Source of the DNA: Thermobifida halotolerans | Lineage (GTDB): Bacteria > Actinomycetota > Actinomycetes > Streptosporangiales > Streptosporangiaceae | DNA length: 64,000 nt | Assembly: GCF_003574835.2 (NCBI RefSeq) | Contig: NZ_CP063196.1 | Span: forward strand, 4,774,001 to 4,838,000 | Reading direction: 5' to 3' | Shown: positions 25,101 to 35,609 of the stretch, piece by piece | How the letters are laid out: each line of letters opens with the position of its first letter | How positions within the stretch are numbered: position 1 is the first letter of the stretch | Translations under genes and position numbers: made by a program | The notes under the pieces: model-generated | Database searches by the model: none | What the model was told of the DNA's origin: nothing | What the model saw: only the letters and a program-made list of their open reading frames with translations

Positions 25101-26523
25101 GCGCGCGCACCGACGCCGCCAGGGACGTGCCGCCCGGAACGGTCCGGTCGACCCGTAGTCGTTCGCCGAGGCGGCTGCGTACACCGGCGACCACGACCGG
25201 ACCGGTCTTCCGTGCGGCGTCGACGAGGGCTTCGGCGAGCGGATCGAGTTCCGGCAGCACCGAGACCAGTGCGACGACCTCCTCTCCCCGGGAGAGAGCG
25301 AGGAGTCGGGCTCCCCGGTCTCGGCACGCCCGCGCCCACTCCCTGGACTCCCGTGGGACCTGCGACAGGCTCGTCCTGGCCGCCGTCCAGCCGTTCCGCT
25401 CGTGGCGTCGGTCGATCCGGTCCAGGTCGATCAGTGCGTGTGCGCGGCGGTGGGCCTCCTCGGCGGTGACCGCGTCCGACACCGGAACGACCTCGTCGAT
25501 CGCCAGTGCGCCGGTGGTCAGCACGGAGGCGTCGAGAACGGTCAGGTCGACGCGGTCGAGGCGGCGGAGGACCTCGGTGTCGCGGACGAGAACGCCCCGG
25601 GACGCCGCGGCCCGGCCGAACCGACTGGCGAACGCGTCGCGGCCCAGGGTCGCCGCCCTCGGGATGCCGGAGACCAGGACCCCTTCGGCGCGGTGCAGGT
25701 TCCGCGTGATCGCGTAGGTGGCGCCGAAGGCCGCGAAGGTGAACGGCGCCAGGCGGACGGCCTGTTCGACCGGTCCCGGCGGTAGCGGGACCGGGCGTGC
25801 TCCGGCCGTGACGGGTTCTGCGCGGAAGGCGCCCGGCGCGGAGAGGAAGTCGGCGCCGTGGCGGTCCCACGCCTGTTTGTGGGCCCTGCTCTCCGCCAGA
25901 CGGCCCAGTCGGTGCAGCGCGTCGATCGCCAGACCGGTGGGTTCCTGGGTGAGGGCGTGGGAGAGGGTGACCCCTGTGGAGAAGAGGAACTCGGTGGTGC
26001 GTCGACCGATCCTCCGTTCCAGTTCGCCGCGGATGCGGGGGGTCATTCCGCTGAGGACCAGTGAGGGGGTCACCGCGGGCGGGAGCGGTGTGGCGCGCAG
26101 CGCCCTGCCGAGGAAGGCGACTCCGAAGCCCGCGATGTCGGCGCCCACGAGCGCGGCCTCGCGCAGCACGGTCCGCTCGTCGCCGGGATGCGGGACGGGG
26201 GCGAACTCCGTCCTCTCGTGGCCGTGCTTGCGTTCCACCTCCTCGACGGCGTCGAGGAGGTCGTCGGTCGGCACCTTCTCCTCGTGGAACACCCTGACCC
26301 GGCCGAGGACCGCGTTGACCTCCGCGCGGTGCACGCCACCGATCCGGGACAGCCGGTTCTCCAGGCCGCGCGCCATGCGCTCTGTTCCGGGCAGGTGGAC
26401 GCCCCTGACCCGGATGTCGGTGTGGTCCGGAGCGCGGCGGGTGCGGCGGGAGTCCGCGATGCCGGGAAGGGACTTGGCGAGGCGGGCGGCAGTCCCGAGC
26501 AGGTCCTTCAGTGACATAACCAT
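22144..26523 (-). CDS. Giant P-type cation ATPase with a degenerate N-terminal half (CtpI-like)
   Basis: This 1459-aa protein has a complete C-terminal P-type ATPase: LTGES (about 766), VPEGLP in M4 (about 879), DKTGTLTEG phosphorylation site (about 923), VKGAPE, and TGDGANDAP (about 1203), then six helices. PEGLP and KGAPE point to a P2-like transporter rather than a heavy-metal CPx pump. The first 600 residues look like a decayed copy: an HMA-like domain without CxxC (about 37-95), a mutated phosphorylation site LDASVLTT (about 330), and a degenerate hinge (ALAAADVGIGITG, about 492). The layout resembles mycobacterial CtpI. ATG at 26523 or 26517 is the likely start. It is flanked by two small genes on the same strand. 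The transported ion is unknown. Confidence 0.88.
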   Translation of the reverse strand: MVMSLKDLLGTAARLAKSLPGIADSRRTRRAPDHTDIRVRGVHLPGTERMARGLENRLSRIGGVHRAEVNAVLGRVRVFHEEKVPTDDLLDAVEEVERKHGHERTEFAPVPHPGDERTVLREAALVGADIAGFGVAFLGRALRATPLPPAVTPSLVLSGMTPRIRGELERRIGRRTTEFLFSTGVTLSHALTQEPTGLAIDALHRLGRLAESRAHKQAWDRHGADFLSAPGAFRAEPVTAGARPVPLPPGPVEQAVRLAPFTFAAFGATYAITRNLHRAEGVLVSGIPRAATLGRDAFASRFGRAAASRGVLVRDTEVLRRLDRVDLTVLDASVLTTGALAIDEVVPVSDAVTAEEAHRRAHALIDLDRIDRRHERNGWTAARTSLSQVPRESREWARACRDRGARLLALSRGEEVVALVSVLPELDPLAEALVDAARKTGPVVVAGVRSRLGERLRVDRTVPGGTSLAASVRALQEEGHGVALVSAREQAALAAADVGIGITGRTAHPAWAAHLLCGPGLDGACSVIDAMRTARRMSEIGVRIAGMGATAGVLLTAAGPAAGAGRRASMAVNTAVLFAMARGTWAGLEAARRPDPVPQERVPWHAWPVEAVLSRLRSSMSGLSEEEAAQRRPAETDDERAASPGFGQLMMEELDNPLTPALAVGAGLSAAVGSAVDAALIGTVLGVNAVVSGAQRIGADRALRRLVDLSAVRTAVRRPGSSDPVAETAERLVPGDVIALTAGDSVPADCRLLLAEGVEVDESSLTGESQPVAKSAAPSAARAVADRHSMLYEGTVIAAGDAVAVVVATGERTEIGRAMRPEAQEAPRGGVEARLRKLTNITLPISLGAGVVLMAAQLLRGRSLAQALGPAVALTVGAVPEGLPFLATAAQLATARRLSHHGALVRDPTTIEPLGRVDVLCFDKTGTLTEGRLRLRLVSDGVESAPVGKRVKLSAKMRPIVAGALRANPEHDGGGRLAHPTDRAIARGARWLDMDTGEGVGAWERVDELPFEPGRGYHAVLGRTPEGQMIAVKGAPEIVLERCDTWTESGTSTAFDRRARTTVEHEVERLARQGYRVLAVAERTASDRRDLEDERIRGLRFLGLVGIADPIRSTAAEAVARLGSAGVKVVMVTGDHPSTAEAVAAELGLLNGRTMTGSELAELSDEALTGLVSEVSVFARVSPDQKARIVRALREDGRVVAVTGDGANDAPAIRLADVGIALGSRATPAAREAAAVVVTDNRIETIAHAIADSRAMWKSTRNALAVLLGGNLGEIAFTVGAGLLGGASPLNVRQLLLVNLLTDMLPSIALAMRRPHGVSQEELLNEGPEQSLGAALNRDIAVRSATTASAALATWLLSRAGGIGGQANTAALVALVGAQLAQTITAGGRDPVVLASGLASFAVLGAIVQLPGISRFFGCQPLAWYGWLVGLGASAGFAVVAALFTRRLRSSEEKPGGQG

Positions 26524-26597
26524 TCCGTAGCGTGACTGTGGCTGTCCATAAAAAGGCTGCGGCCGAAAACACGCCGGTCGCAGCCCGTGCTCGAATC

Positions 26598-27029
26598 TCA
26601 GGACTTCCTGCCCCGGCCCTTCCTGTTCTCCGCTTTCTCGGCCTGGGCCTCCGGGGCCGCCTCGGTCTGCGACTTTTCCCTGTCGGAGGATTCCGTGGAC
26701 TCGGTCTTCTCGACCTCCGATTTGCCCTCGGTTTTCTCCTCGGAGCGTCCGCCGAAAGGCGGCCCGTGCTCGTCGGTCTGCTGGGGGCGCCTGGCGATCG
26801 CCGTGCCGACGCCGATCGCCGCGGCCACCGGCCACTCGATGACGCCGAACGCGGCCAGGGCACCCAGTCCCGCGTAGTAGGCGAACTGGTCCTTCGGCGG
26901 CAGGTAGTCGGCGGCGGTGCGCCCGGCCGTGGAGACCTCCTCCTTGTTCACCTTCGGCATGCCGGGGACGGGGATCCTGATTCTGTGGACTTTGAACTCG
27001 GGAGCGACGACAGGTACGGTGATCGCCAT
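26598..27029 (-). CDS. Membrane-associated protein upstream of the P-type ATPase
   Basis: This 143-aa protein begins MAITVPVVAPEFKVHRIRIPVPGMP, has one hydrophobic hairpin (FAYYAGLGALAAFGVIEWPVAAAIGVGTAIA, about 50-80) and ends in a long charged, probably disordered tail (EEKTEGKSEVEKTES...RKGRGRKS). Its stop is 75 bp before the ATPase start, so the two are very likely co-transcribed. The family is not recognised with certainty. Proteins with this build next to CtpI-like ATPases could be accessory subunits. A TATAAATTACG element at about 27185-27195 on the minus strand is a promoter candidate. Confidence 0.75.
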   Translation of the reverse strand: MAITVPVVAPEFKVHRIRIPVPGMPKVNKEEVSTAGRTAADYLPPKDQFAYYAGLGALAAFGVIEWPVAAAIGVGTAIARRPQQTDEHGPPFGGRSEEKTEGKSEVEKTESTESSDREKSQTEAAPEAQAEKAENRKGRGRKS

Positions 27030-27497
27030 ATTTCGCTCTCCCTCTTCTTCCGTGGTCGCGTGTACGCGACGTGGGTACTGAGTCGGCTCGGCCGTGCGGT
27101 CAACGGGTTTCCGGCGGCGTGCCGGCCGCTTTTCAGGGCATTCGCCGCCACGGGCCTGTCGGTCCGTCGGGTTTCCGGGCGTAATTTATAATTCCTATTC
27201 CTGGATATCCTACCCGTCATGTGGGGGCACAATGGTAAAGAAAATGTCCGCGCCGGTTAATATCGGGGAGGGGAGGCGGCGAAGGGGGCGGCGTGCTCCG
27301 GGCGGCGCGGAGTCGGCGCCGCGCCCGCGGGGCCCGGCGGCCCGTGGCGGCGGTTTCCCTCCGCGGTGCCCGCCTGTCCTGCGGTGTCGGTCGTTCGTCG
27401 GGCGGAGCGGCGTGCCGGACGCCGGGTGGGTGGCGGCTTCTTCGGCGGTATGCCGAGAGGTGTACAAAAGGACCGGAGAACCGGCATGCCGCATCGC

Positions 27498-27513
27498 AGT
27501 GGTCTAAACCACT
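27498..27513. promoter_or_regulatory. DasR-like (dre) palindrome
   Basis: AGTGGTCTAAACCACT is a near-perfect palindrome and differs from the dre consensus ACTGGTCTAGACCACT, as I remember it for Streptomyces DasR, at two positions. DasR is the GntR-family N-acetylglucosamine sensor. No chitin or GlcNAc gene is adjacent; the nearest plus-strand gene starts 365 bp away. Confidence 0.45.
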
Positions 27514-27681
27514 CCTGCGGTCGGGAGGGTTGTGCCGGGACGGGGTCCCGGTGCGGAGGAATCCTCGTCCGGGGTCCGGTGCGCCAGGATATAAGCGCAG
27601 GTCACAACTGTTTTTTGGGGTTTCCTCATTTCTTCTCGTTCTGTAGCGGACGGGGATGAAAGGAGGATTGCGCTAGTCCGG

Positions 27682-27786
27682 ATGACCGCTGAAATGACGG
27701 GAATCCGTGGCATTGAAGAACTAGCTCTCCGGGCGGCTGAAAAATGGTCCCTATGGGTCATGCCCCGGATGGCTACTGCCGCGTAA
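27682..27786 (+). CDS. Possible 34-aa peptide
   Basis: An ATG frame of 34 codons (MTAEMTGIRGIEELALRAAE...) ending at TAA 27784. A strong AAAGGAGG lies upstream but 16 nt from the ATG, longer than ideal. GC content is low for the window. The peptide would be amphipathic with two Trp. It could equally be chance in an untranslated leader. Confidence 0.25.
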   Translation: MTAEMTGIRGIEELALRAAEKWSLWVMPRMATAA

Positions 27787-27877
27787 CCTTGGTCGGGACA
27801 CTGGCGGAGGGCCTCCCCGGCGTGTTCCGGACCGATGGGGCCTCCCCTGGGCAAGGCGCGGATCGGAGGTGGCACAG

Positions 27878-28102
27878 GTGGACGCCGACCCCTGTTCACG
27901 CCTTCATGACGCCGTGGCGCTGGCCGAGATCGACCTGTACACCGACGTCCTGGCGGCCGTGAGCGACGCCGACGCCCCGCTCACCCCCGAAGAGCTCGAC
28001 CGGGTGCTGGGCCTGCTCCCGCCCGAGCCCGCGAACCCTCCCCGTCTCCGCGTGTCCTGCACGCGTTCCGCCCGCCGTGGAACCTCCGAGCTGTCGATCT
28101 GA
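27878..28102 (+). CDS. Small protein of unknown function (74 aa)
   Basis: GTG at 27878 lies 8 nt after GGAGG. The product starts VDADPCSRLHDAVALAEIDLYTDVLAAVSDAD and has two helices, the second in SxxPLTPEELDRVLGLLP, then a basic tail of about 25 residues (PRLRVSCTRSARRG). Short actinomycete proteins with this LTPEELDRVLGL motif are common beside regulatory genes, but I know no function. It is followed after 104 bp by the Sel1-repeat gene on the same strand. Confidence 0.65.
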   Translation: MDADPCSRLHDAVALAEIDLYTDVLAAVSDADAPLTPEELDRVLGLLPPEPANPPRLRVSCTRSARRGTSELSI

Positions 28103-28206
28103 ACGGACCGCAGAGGATGACCGTGTCGTCACCGGGGCACAATCGACGTTCGGAGCCCGATGGGAGCGGAAGCACGGTGGCTTGACGCGCCCGAAGGAGA
28201 GGGAAC

Positions 28207-29046
28207 GTGGAGTTTGCAGACCGGTTGGCCCGGGCGCACGAGCTGATCGACGACGAGGACTACCCCGGTGCGGTCGGCGCCGTCGAGGCGTTGATCCCGG
28301 AGTTGGCGGCGGCGTTCGGGGAGCACCACGAGGACGTGCTGCACGCCCGGGTGCTGCTGGCCCACACGCACAACAGCGCCGAGGAACCGGAGCGGGCACT
28401 GGCGCTGGCCCACGCGACGCTCTCCGACATCGAGGCCCACCTGGGAGAGGAGCATCCGCTGGCCGCCCGTGCGCAGTTGGTGATCGGCCGGGGGCTGGAG
28501 ATCCTCAACCGCCTCGACCAGGCGGAGACCTGGTACCGGCGGGCCGCCGGTGGAGGGGAGACCCTGGCGATGGCCAACCTCGGCTTCCTCCGCTACTCGG
28601 CGGGAGACACGGTCGAGGCGACGGCGTGGTGGCGCAGGGCCGCCGAGTCGGGGCATGTCGGGGCGATGAACAACCTCGGCTTCCTCTACGAGGAGACGGG
28701 GAACACGGGGCGGGCGGAGGCGTGGTACCGCAGGGCCGTCAACCGGGGCCACGTCGGGGCGATGAACAACCTCGGCTTCCTCTTCGGCCGGACCGGGCAG
28801 ATCGCCGAGGCCCGGGTCTGGTTCCGCAGGGCGGCCGAGGCGGGTCACGTCGCCGCCATGGCCAATCTGGGCCTCCTCCTCTACGGGGCCGGAGACACCG
28901 GAGAGGCGGAGAGGTGGCTGCGGCGGGCCGCCGAGGCGGGCAACGTCGACGCGATGACCCATCTCGGCCACCACTACCGGAAACTCGGGGACACGGAGCG
29001 CGCGGAGGAGTGGTTCCGCCGCGCGGCCGACGGACAGCACCCCTGA
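28207..29046 (+). CDS. TPR/Sel1-like repeat protein
   Basis: A 279-aa soluble helical repeat protein. The N-terminal 100 residues are TPR-like (EFADRLARAHELIDDEDYPGAVGAVEALI, HHEDVLHARVLLAHTHNSAEEPERAL). After that come five to six Sel1-type repeats of 36 residues with consensus A-x-x-WYRRAAxxGHVGAMNNLGFLxxxxG. Two of them (around residues 152-205) are nearly identical (HVGAMNNLGFL), pointing to recent duplication. Such proteins act as scaffolds. The N-terminal arrangement is like actinomycete FxSxx-COOH/TPR regulators, but no partner is visible. GTG start, AAGGAGAGGG upstream. Confidence 0.85.
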   Translation: MEFADRLARAHELIDDEDYPGAVGAVEALIPELAAAFGEHHEDVLHARVLLAHTHNSAEEPERALALAHATLSDIEAHLGEEHPLAARAQLVIGRGLEILNRLDQAETWYRRAAGGGETLAMANLGFLRYSAGDTVEATAWWRRAAESGHVGAMNNLGFLYEETGNTGRAEAWYRRAVNRGHVGAMNNLGFLFGRTGQIAEARVWFRRAAEAGHVAAMANLGLLLYGAGDTGEAERWLRRAAEAGNVDAMTHLGHHYRKLGDTERAEEWFRRAADGQHP

Positions 29047-29159
29047 CCGCCGTGGCGGCGGGGCCGCGCGGCAGAGGGGAGGGCCGCGGCCTCCGGGGCG
29101 GGTGACCCCGGGCGCCACGGCCCTCGCCCGGTTGTGCCGGAGAACAGCGGGTCAGCCGG

Positions 29160-31313
29160 TCAGACCGTCTCCCTGGCCTGCGGCTCCTGCTGGTTGTCCT
29201 GCTTGGCCGACCTCAGCAGGAGTTGGGCGACGTCCATGACCTCCACGGACTCGTCCGCCTCCTGCTTGGACTTCTTCTCGTTGACCGCGTCGCTCACCAT
29301 GACCTGGCAGAACGGGCAGCCGGTGGCGATCAGGTCCGGCTTGGTGGACAGCGCCTCCTCGACACGCTCGGTGTTGATGCGCTTGCCGATGCGCTCCTCC
29401 ATCCACATGCGCGCGCCGCCCGCGCCGCAGCAGAAGCTGCGCTCCCGGTTGCGCGGCATCTCGGTCTTGTTCACGCCGGGCACGCCGGTGATCAGCTCAC
29501 GCGGCGGCTCGTAGACCTTGTTGTGGCGGCCCAGGAAGCACGGGTCGTGGTAGGTGACGTTCTTGTCCACCCGCTCGATCGGCGCGAGGCGGCCCTCCTT
29601 GACCAGTTGGGCGAGCAGCTTGGTGTGGTGCACCACCTCGTAGTCGCCGCCGAGGTCCGGGTACTCGTTGCCGATGGTGTTGAAGCAGTGCGGGCAGGTC
29701 ACGACGATCTTGGTCGCGCCGACCTCGTTGAGCGTCTCGATGTTCTGCTGGGCGAGCATCTGGAAGACGAACTCCATGCCCAGGCGGCGCGCCGAGTCAC
29801 CGGTGCAGGCCTCCATGGAGCCCAGCACCGCGTACTTGACGCCCGCGATGTGCAGCAGTTCCGCGACGGCCTTCGTGGTCTTCTTCGCGCGGTCCTCCAG
29901 CGCGCCCGCGCAGCCCACCCAGAACAGGTACTCGGTGCCCTCGGGCAGCCTGTCCTCGACGACGGGGACCTCGAAGTCGACCTCGGAGATCCAGTCCGTG
30001 CGCTTGGACTCGCTCATGCCCCACGGGTTGCCCTTGTTCTCGAGGTTCTTGAGGAGGGTGTTGGCCTCGGAGGGGAAGCTGGACTCGATCATGACCTGGT
30101 AGCGGCGCATGTCGAGGATGTGGTCGACGTGCTCGATGTCCACCGGGCACTGCTCGACGCAGGCGCCGCAGTTGGTGCACGACCACAGGACGTCGGGGTG
30201 GATGACGCCGTTCTCCTCCTCGGTGCCCACCAGCGGGCGGCTGAGCAGGGCCAGCACGTCGTCGTGGATGTCGGGAGTCTCCTCGTTGATGCCCTGCATC
30301 AGGTACGGGGCCTTGGCGTAGGCGTGGTCCCGCAGGTCCATGACCAGCTTCTTCGGGGACAGCGGCTTGCCGGTGTTCCAGGCCGGGCACTGCGACTGGC
30401 AGCGACCGCACTCGGTGCAGGTGGAGAAGTCGAGCAGGCCCTTCCAGGTGAACTCCTCGACCCTGCCGACGCCGAACGGGTCCTCGTCGGGGTCGGCCTC
30501 CTCGAAGTCCAGCGGTTCGCCGTCCCTGTTGAGCATCTGCTTGGCCGGGCCGAGCGCGACCGAGCCGTCGACGTTGCGCTTGAAGTAGATGTTGACCGGC
30601 GCGGTGAAGCGGTGCCAGGCCACGCCCATGGTCAGGTACACGCCGATGGCGATGAAGAACAGCCAGGAGATGATCAGCTTGAAGGCCGCGACGAGCGCCA
30701 GGGCGGGCTCGCTGGCCGGAAGCACCGCGCCGAGCGCGTGCGAGACCGGGGTCGCCCACACCGGGAACGGGAAGTCGTCCATGGCGACCTTGATGCCGCG
30801 GATCACGAAGATCGAGACCAGCAGGGCGATGATGTAGGCCTCGACGTAGTAGGCCGTCCAGTGCCGGGAGTTGGCGAACTTGGACCTGCGGCCCAGGGCG
30901 CGCGGCCCCCGGAGTTGGCGGTAGAGCGTCAGACCGAGGATGCCCGCGAGGCTCGCGGCGGCGATGACCTCGATGAACAGGCCGTAGATCGTCCAGTCGT
31001 GGATGATCGGCAGGTGGAAGTGGGGGTTCCACACCTCGCCGTGCGCCTCGGCCACCGTGAACACCAGTGCCGGGAACGACACCATGATGAACCAGTGGGC
31101 GATGCCGATCCAGCGCCACTTGAGCATGCGTGTGTGCCCGAGGGTCTCGATCAGCGTGTTCGTGATGCGCCGCCCGAAGTCTGCCTTCCGAGCGGCTTCC
31201 ACCGGACGGCCGACGCCCAGGGTGCGGACCATCCGGCGTATGCCATAGGCCCACACGGCGACTCCGACCACGGCGAAGGCGGTCGTGATGATCCCCAGTA
31301 TCAGGTAGAGCAT
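29160..31313 (-). CDS. Membrane-bound iron-sulfur oxidoreductase (CCG domains, HdrD-like)
   Basis: A 717-aa protein with an N-terminal NarI/HdrE-type membrane domain (about 5-6 helices, residues 1-260), two [4Fe-4S] motifs (CTECGRCQSQCP and CTNCGACVEQCP) and two CCG cysteine-rich domains with CPHCFNTIGNEYP, HDPCFLGRHNKVYEPPR and FCCGAGGARM. It would pass electrons between a quinone and a soluble partner, like the heterodisulfide-reductase-type oxidoreductases common in actinobacteria. The actual donor is unknown; ETF or acyl-CoA dehydrogenase coupling has been proposed for relatives. ATG at 31313 has GGGAGG upstream. Single-gene unit. Confidence 0.9.
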   Translation of the reverse strand: MLYLILGIITTAFAVVGVAVWAYGIRRMVRTLGVGRPVEAARKADFGRRITNTLIETLGHTRMLKWRWIGIAHWFIMVSFPALVFTVAEAHGEVWNPHFHLPIIHDWTIYGLFIEVIAAASLAGILGLTLYRQLRGPRALGRRSKFANSRHWTAYYVEAYIIALLVSIFVIRGIKVAMDDFPFPVWATPVSHALGAVLPASEPALALVAAFKLIISWLFFIAIGVYLTMGVAWHRFTAPVNIYFKRNVDGSVALGPAKQMLNRDGEPLDFEEADPDEDPFGVGRVEEFTWKGLLDFSTCTECGRCQSQCPAWNTGKPLSPKKLVMDLRDHAYAKAPYLMQGINEETPDIHDDVLALLSRPLVGTEEENGVIHPDVLWSCTNCGACVEQCPVDIEHVDHILDMRRYQVMIESSFPSEANTLLKNLENKGNPWGMSESKRTDWISEVDFEVPVVEDRLPEGTEYLFWVGCAGALEDRAKKTTKAVAELLHIAGVKYAVLGSMEACTGDSARRLGMEFVFQMLAQQNIETLNEVGATKIVVTCPHCFNTIGNEYPDLGGDYEVVHHTKLLAQLVKEGRLAPIERVDKNVTYHDPCFLGRHNKVYEPPRELITGVPGVNKTEMPRNRERSFCCGAGGARMWMEERIGKRINTERVEEALSTKPDLIATGCPFCQVMVSDAVNEKKSKQEADESVEVMDVAQLLLRSAKQDNQQEPQARETV

Positions 31314-31666
31314 CGCCCGCGGCCTCCCAACGTGATGTCGTGTCCTGGTGTGCCGCACACCAGGGGTCCACTCAATGTTACTAGCGAGTAATGCCCGACG
31401 GGTCAACGCTCCGCCGGCCCCGTCCCTTGACCGACTGGGCGGGATGGCTGGTTGTCAAGGTTAGTGAAGAGGGTATGCGGCCTCTTCAGGTGGGTAGCCG
31501 GTCCGAGGGGCGGGGCGCGACCCCGGTCGTACCGTCCGGGGGTTCCCCGGGAGGGGGGTCAAGGCTTTCCCCCGGATGTCCCTGAATCCGGGAGTCCGCG
31601 ATGGGAGACCGGCGCCCGTCGGGAACAACCGTGGTGGCTTCCGCGTTGATCCGAGTGCGAGCGTAA

Positions 31667-31687
31667 CTTGAGTCGAGTCGGCTCAAC
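31667..31687. promoter_or_regulatory. HAIR-like HspR operator upstream of dnaK
   Basis: CTTGAGT (31667-31673), 7-bp spacer, GCTCAAC (31681-31687): the HspR operator consensus is CTTGAGT-N7-ACTCAAG. The left half is perfect and the right half matches 5 of 7. It lies about 75 bp before the dnaK start, where HspR autoregulates the operon in Streptomyces. A looser half-site (GACTCAAC) recurs at 31732. The rest of the 31314-31758 gap holds no gene. Confidence 0.75.
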
Positions 31688-31758
31688 TGATTTGACAGTG
31701 AGTCTCTCTCGAAGCAATATTGCGTTGGTAAGACTCAACCTTGACGGAGGAAGCACTC

Positions 31759-33603
<1,845 letters not shown>

Positions 33604-33633
33604 GACCGGACGCTGGATGAGGAGGCGTAGCTA

Positions 33634-34374
33634 ATGGCGGTGCCGGAGAACGAGCACGGCAACGAGCAGGAGGGGCCGGTGATCCGCGACAACCGGCGCA
33701 TCGACCCCGAGACCGGCGAACCGCGCGCCCCGGAGGGGACGGCCGAGTCGTCCTCTCCGGCCTCCGAGGCGCGGGAGGCCGGGTCCGCCGCGGCGGAGAC
33801 CACCGCGACCGTGGACGACGCGGAGCTGGCCAGGCTGCGGCAGGAGGTCGAGGAGCGCACCAGCGACCTCAAGCGGTTGCAGGCCGAGTACGTCAACTAC
33901 CGCAAGCGGGTCGAGCGCGACCGGGTGGCCGTGCGCGAGCAGGCGCTCTCCCAGGTTCTCGGTGAACTGCTGCCGATCCTGGACGACATCGGCCGGGCCC
34001 GCGCACACGACGAACTGGTCGGCGGCTTCAAGTCGGTGGGCGAGGCGCTGGAGGCCCTGGTCTCCCGGCTGGGGCTGAAGAAGTACGCGGAGAAGGGCGA
34101 CGAGTTCGACCCGACCGTCCACGAGGCCCTGACCATGGTGCCCTCGCCCGATGTGACCGTCCCGACCGTCATCGAGGTGTTCCAGCCGGGGTACCTCATG
34201 GGTGAGCGGGTGGTCCGCCCGGCCCGCGTGGTCGTGGCCGGACCCGCCGAGGAGGAGGCGGACGCCTCCGCGGAGGCGTCCGGGACCACCGGGGCGGCTC
34301 AGGCGTCCGAGACGGCCGAAACGTCGGGCGAACCCGAAGAGAACACCACCGACAACAAGCAGGGCGAGCAGTAG
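33634..34374 (+). CDS. grpE: Nucleotide exchange factor GrpE
   Basis: A 246-aa GrpE. A disordered acidic N-terminus (about 65 residues, rich in Glu/Ser/Ala) is followed by a coiled coil (LARLRQEVEERTSDLKRLQAEYVNYRKRVERDR) and the beta-domain (AEKGDEFDPTVHEALTMVPSP, then VIEVFQPGYLMGERVVRPARVVV). A long acidic/Thr-rich tail follows. It exchanges ADP on DnaK. It starts 30 bp after dnaK with GAGGAGG upstream. Confidence 0.97.
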   Translation: MAVPENEHGNEQEGPVIRDNRRIDPETGEPRAPEGTAESSSPASEAREAGSAAAETTATVDDAELARLRQEVEERTSDLKRLQAEYVNYRKRVERDRVAVREQALSQVLGELLPILDDIGRARAHDELVGGFKSVGEALEALVSRLGLKKYAEKGDEFDPTVHEALTMVPSPDVTVPTVIEVFQPGYLMGERVVRPARVVVAGPAEEEADASAEASGTTGAAQASETAETSGEPEENTTDNKQGEQ

Positions 34375-34458
34375 CGAGCAGCAGACGTGTCCCGGGCCGC
34401 GGCCCGGGACACGCCACTCACCAACCACCTGAGCACGGAGCGGGAGAAGCAGACGTCG

Positions 34459-35604
34459 ATGAGCACCAAGGACTACCTGGAGAAGGACTACTACAAGGTC
34501 CTCGGAGTCTCAAAGACGGCCACCGCGGACGAGATCAGGGCTGCCTACCGCAAGCTCGCGCGCAAGTACCACCCCGACGCCAACAAGGGCGACACCGAGG
34601 CCGAGGGCAGGTTCAAGGAGATCTCCGAGGCCTACAGCGTCCTGTCGGACGAGAAGCGCCGCAAGGAGTACGACGAGGCCCGGTCGCTGTTCGGCGGCTC
34701 CTACCGGCCCGGCGGAGGCGGCGGTGTCGGCGACTTCCACCTCGGCGACCTGTTCGGTCAGACCGCGTCCAGCGGCGGCGAGCGGCTCACCGACCTGTTC
34801 GGCGGGCTGTTCGGCGGGCGCGGCGGCCGCACCAGCCAGTCCCGGCGCGGCGCCGACCTGGAGACCGAGACCACGCTCAGCTTCACCGAGGCGGTCAACG
34901 GGACCACCGCGTCCTTCAACCTGACCACCTCGACCTCGTGCCCCACCTGCCGGGGCACCGGGGCCAAACCCGGGACCACACCCCGGGTCTGCCCCAAGTG
35001 CGCGGGCACCGGACACGAGAGCACCAACCTCGGCGGCTTCTCCCTGTCGGAACCGTGCAGCCTGTGCAAGGGACGCGGCTTCCTCGCCGACGACCCGTGC
35101 GCCACCTGCGGCGGCTCCGGGAACGTCAAGAGCACCCGCACGGTGCAGGCCCGCATTCCCGCGGGAGTGGCCGACGGGCAGAAGATCCGGCTCCGGGGCA
35201 AGGGCGAACCGGGGGAACGCGGCGGACCCGCCGGCGACCTGCTGGTGACGGTCAGGGTCAGACCGCACCCCGTGTTCGGGCGGTCCGGCGACAACCTCAC
35301 CGTCACCGTTCCGGTCACCTTCGCCGAGGCCGCACTGGGAGCGGACGTGCGCGTGCCCACCCTGAGCGGCTTCCCCGTCACCGTGAAGATTCCCCCGGGC
35401 ACCCGCAACGGGCGTGTCCTGCGCGTCCGAGGCAAGGGAGCCACCAGGCGCGACGGCACGACCGGCGACCTGCTGGTGACCATCGAGGTGGCGGTGCCGC
35501 AGAATCTCAACAGCGAGGCGCGGGAGGCGCTGGAGCGGTTCCGAGCCGCCACCGCCGACCACAACCCGCGCGCCGACCTGGAAGCCCGGGCGAAGGGGGC
35601 GTGA
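34459..35604 (+). CDS. dnaJ: Chaperone DnaJ (type I Hsp40)
   Basis: A 381-aa DnaJ: J domain with HPD ([11 protein letters not shown]) at residues 10-75, a Gly/Phe-rich linker ([22 protein letters not shown]), four CxxCxGxG zinc repeats ([38 protein letters not shown]) and a C-terminal substrate domain. The J domain starts [23 protein letters not shown] after a 7-residue leader. It stimulates DnaK. ATG at 34459 was chosen because the J domain begins just after it; an upstream ATG at 34387 would add an unrelated leader. Confidence 0.97.
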   Translation: MSTKDYLEKDYYKVLGVSKTATADEIRAAYRKLARKYHPDANKGDTEAEGRFKEISEAYSVLSDEKRRKEYDEARSLFGGSYRPGGGGGVGDFHLGDLFGQTASSGGERLTDLFGGLFGGRGGRTSQSRRGADLETETTLSFTEAVNGTTASFNLTTSTSCPTCRGTGAKPGTTPRVCPKCAGTGHESTNLGGFSLSEPCSLCKGRGFLADDPCATCGGSGNVKSTRTVQARIPAGVADGQKIRLRGKGEPGERGGPAGDLLVTVRVRPHPVFGRSGDNLTVTVPVTFAEAALGADVRVPTLSGFPVTVKIPPGTRNGRVLRVRGKGATRRDGTTGDLLVTIEVAVPQNLNSEAREALERFRAATADHNPRADLEARAKGA

Positions 35605-35609
35605 GAACC

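Larger units (their letters stand above)
27030..27877. other. 850-bp intergenic region of uneven composition
   Basis: No supported gene of normal size. It alternates between AT-rich blocks (27180-27250, 27600-27780) and a very GC-rich block (27270-27420). It contains a DasR-like palindrome and a possible 34-codon frame, both listed separately, and AAAGGAGG at 27658-27665 immediately followed by the stop-bounded mini frame ATGAAAGGAGGATTGCGCTAG (7 codons). This would fit a leader or regulatory RNA, but I cannot assign a family. Confidence 0.4.

Noticed and set aside
26524-26835. N-terminal extension of the P-type ATPase frame
   Set aside because: It overlaps the end of the upstream small gene in another frame and shows no similarity; ATG 26523/26517 fits better.
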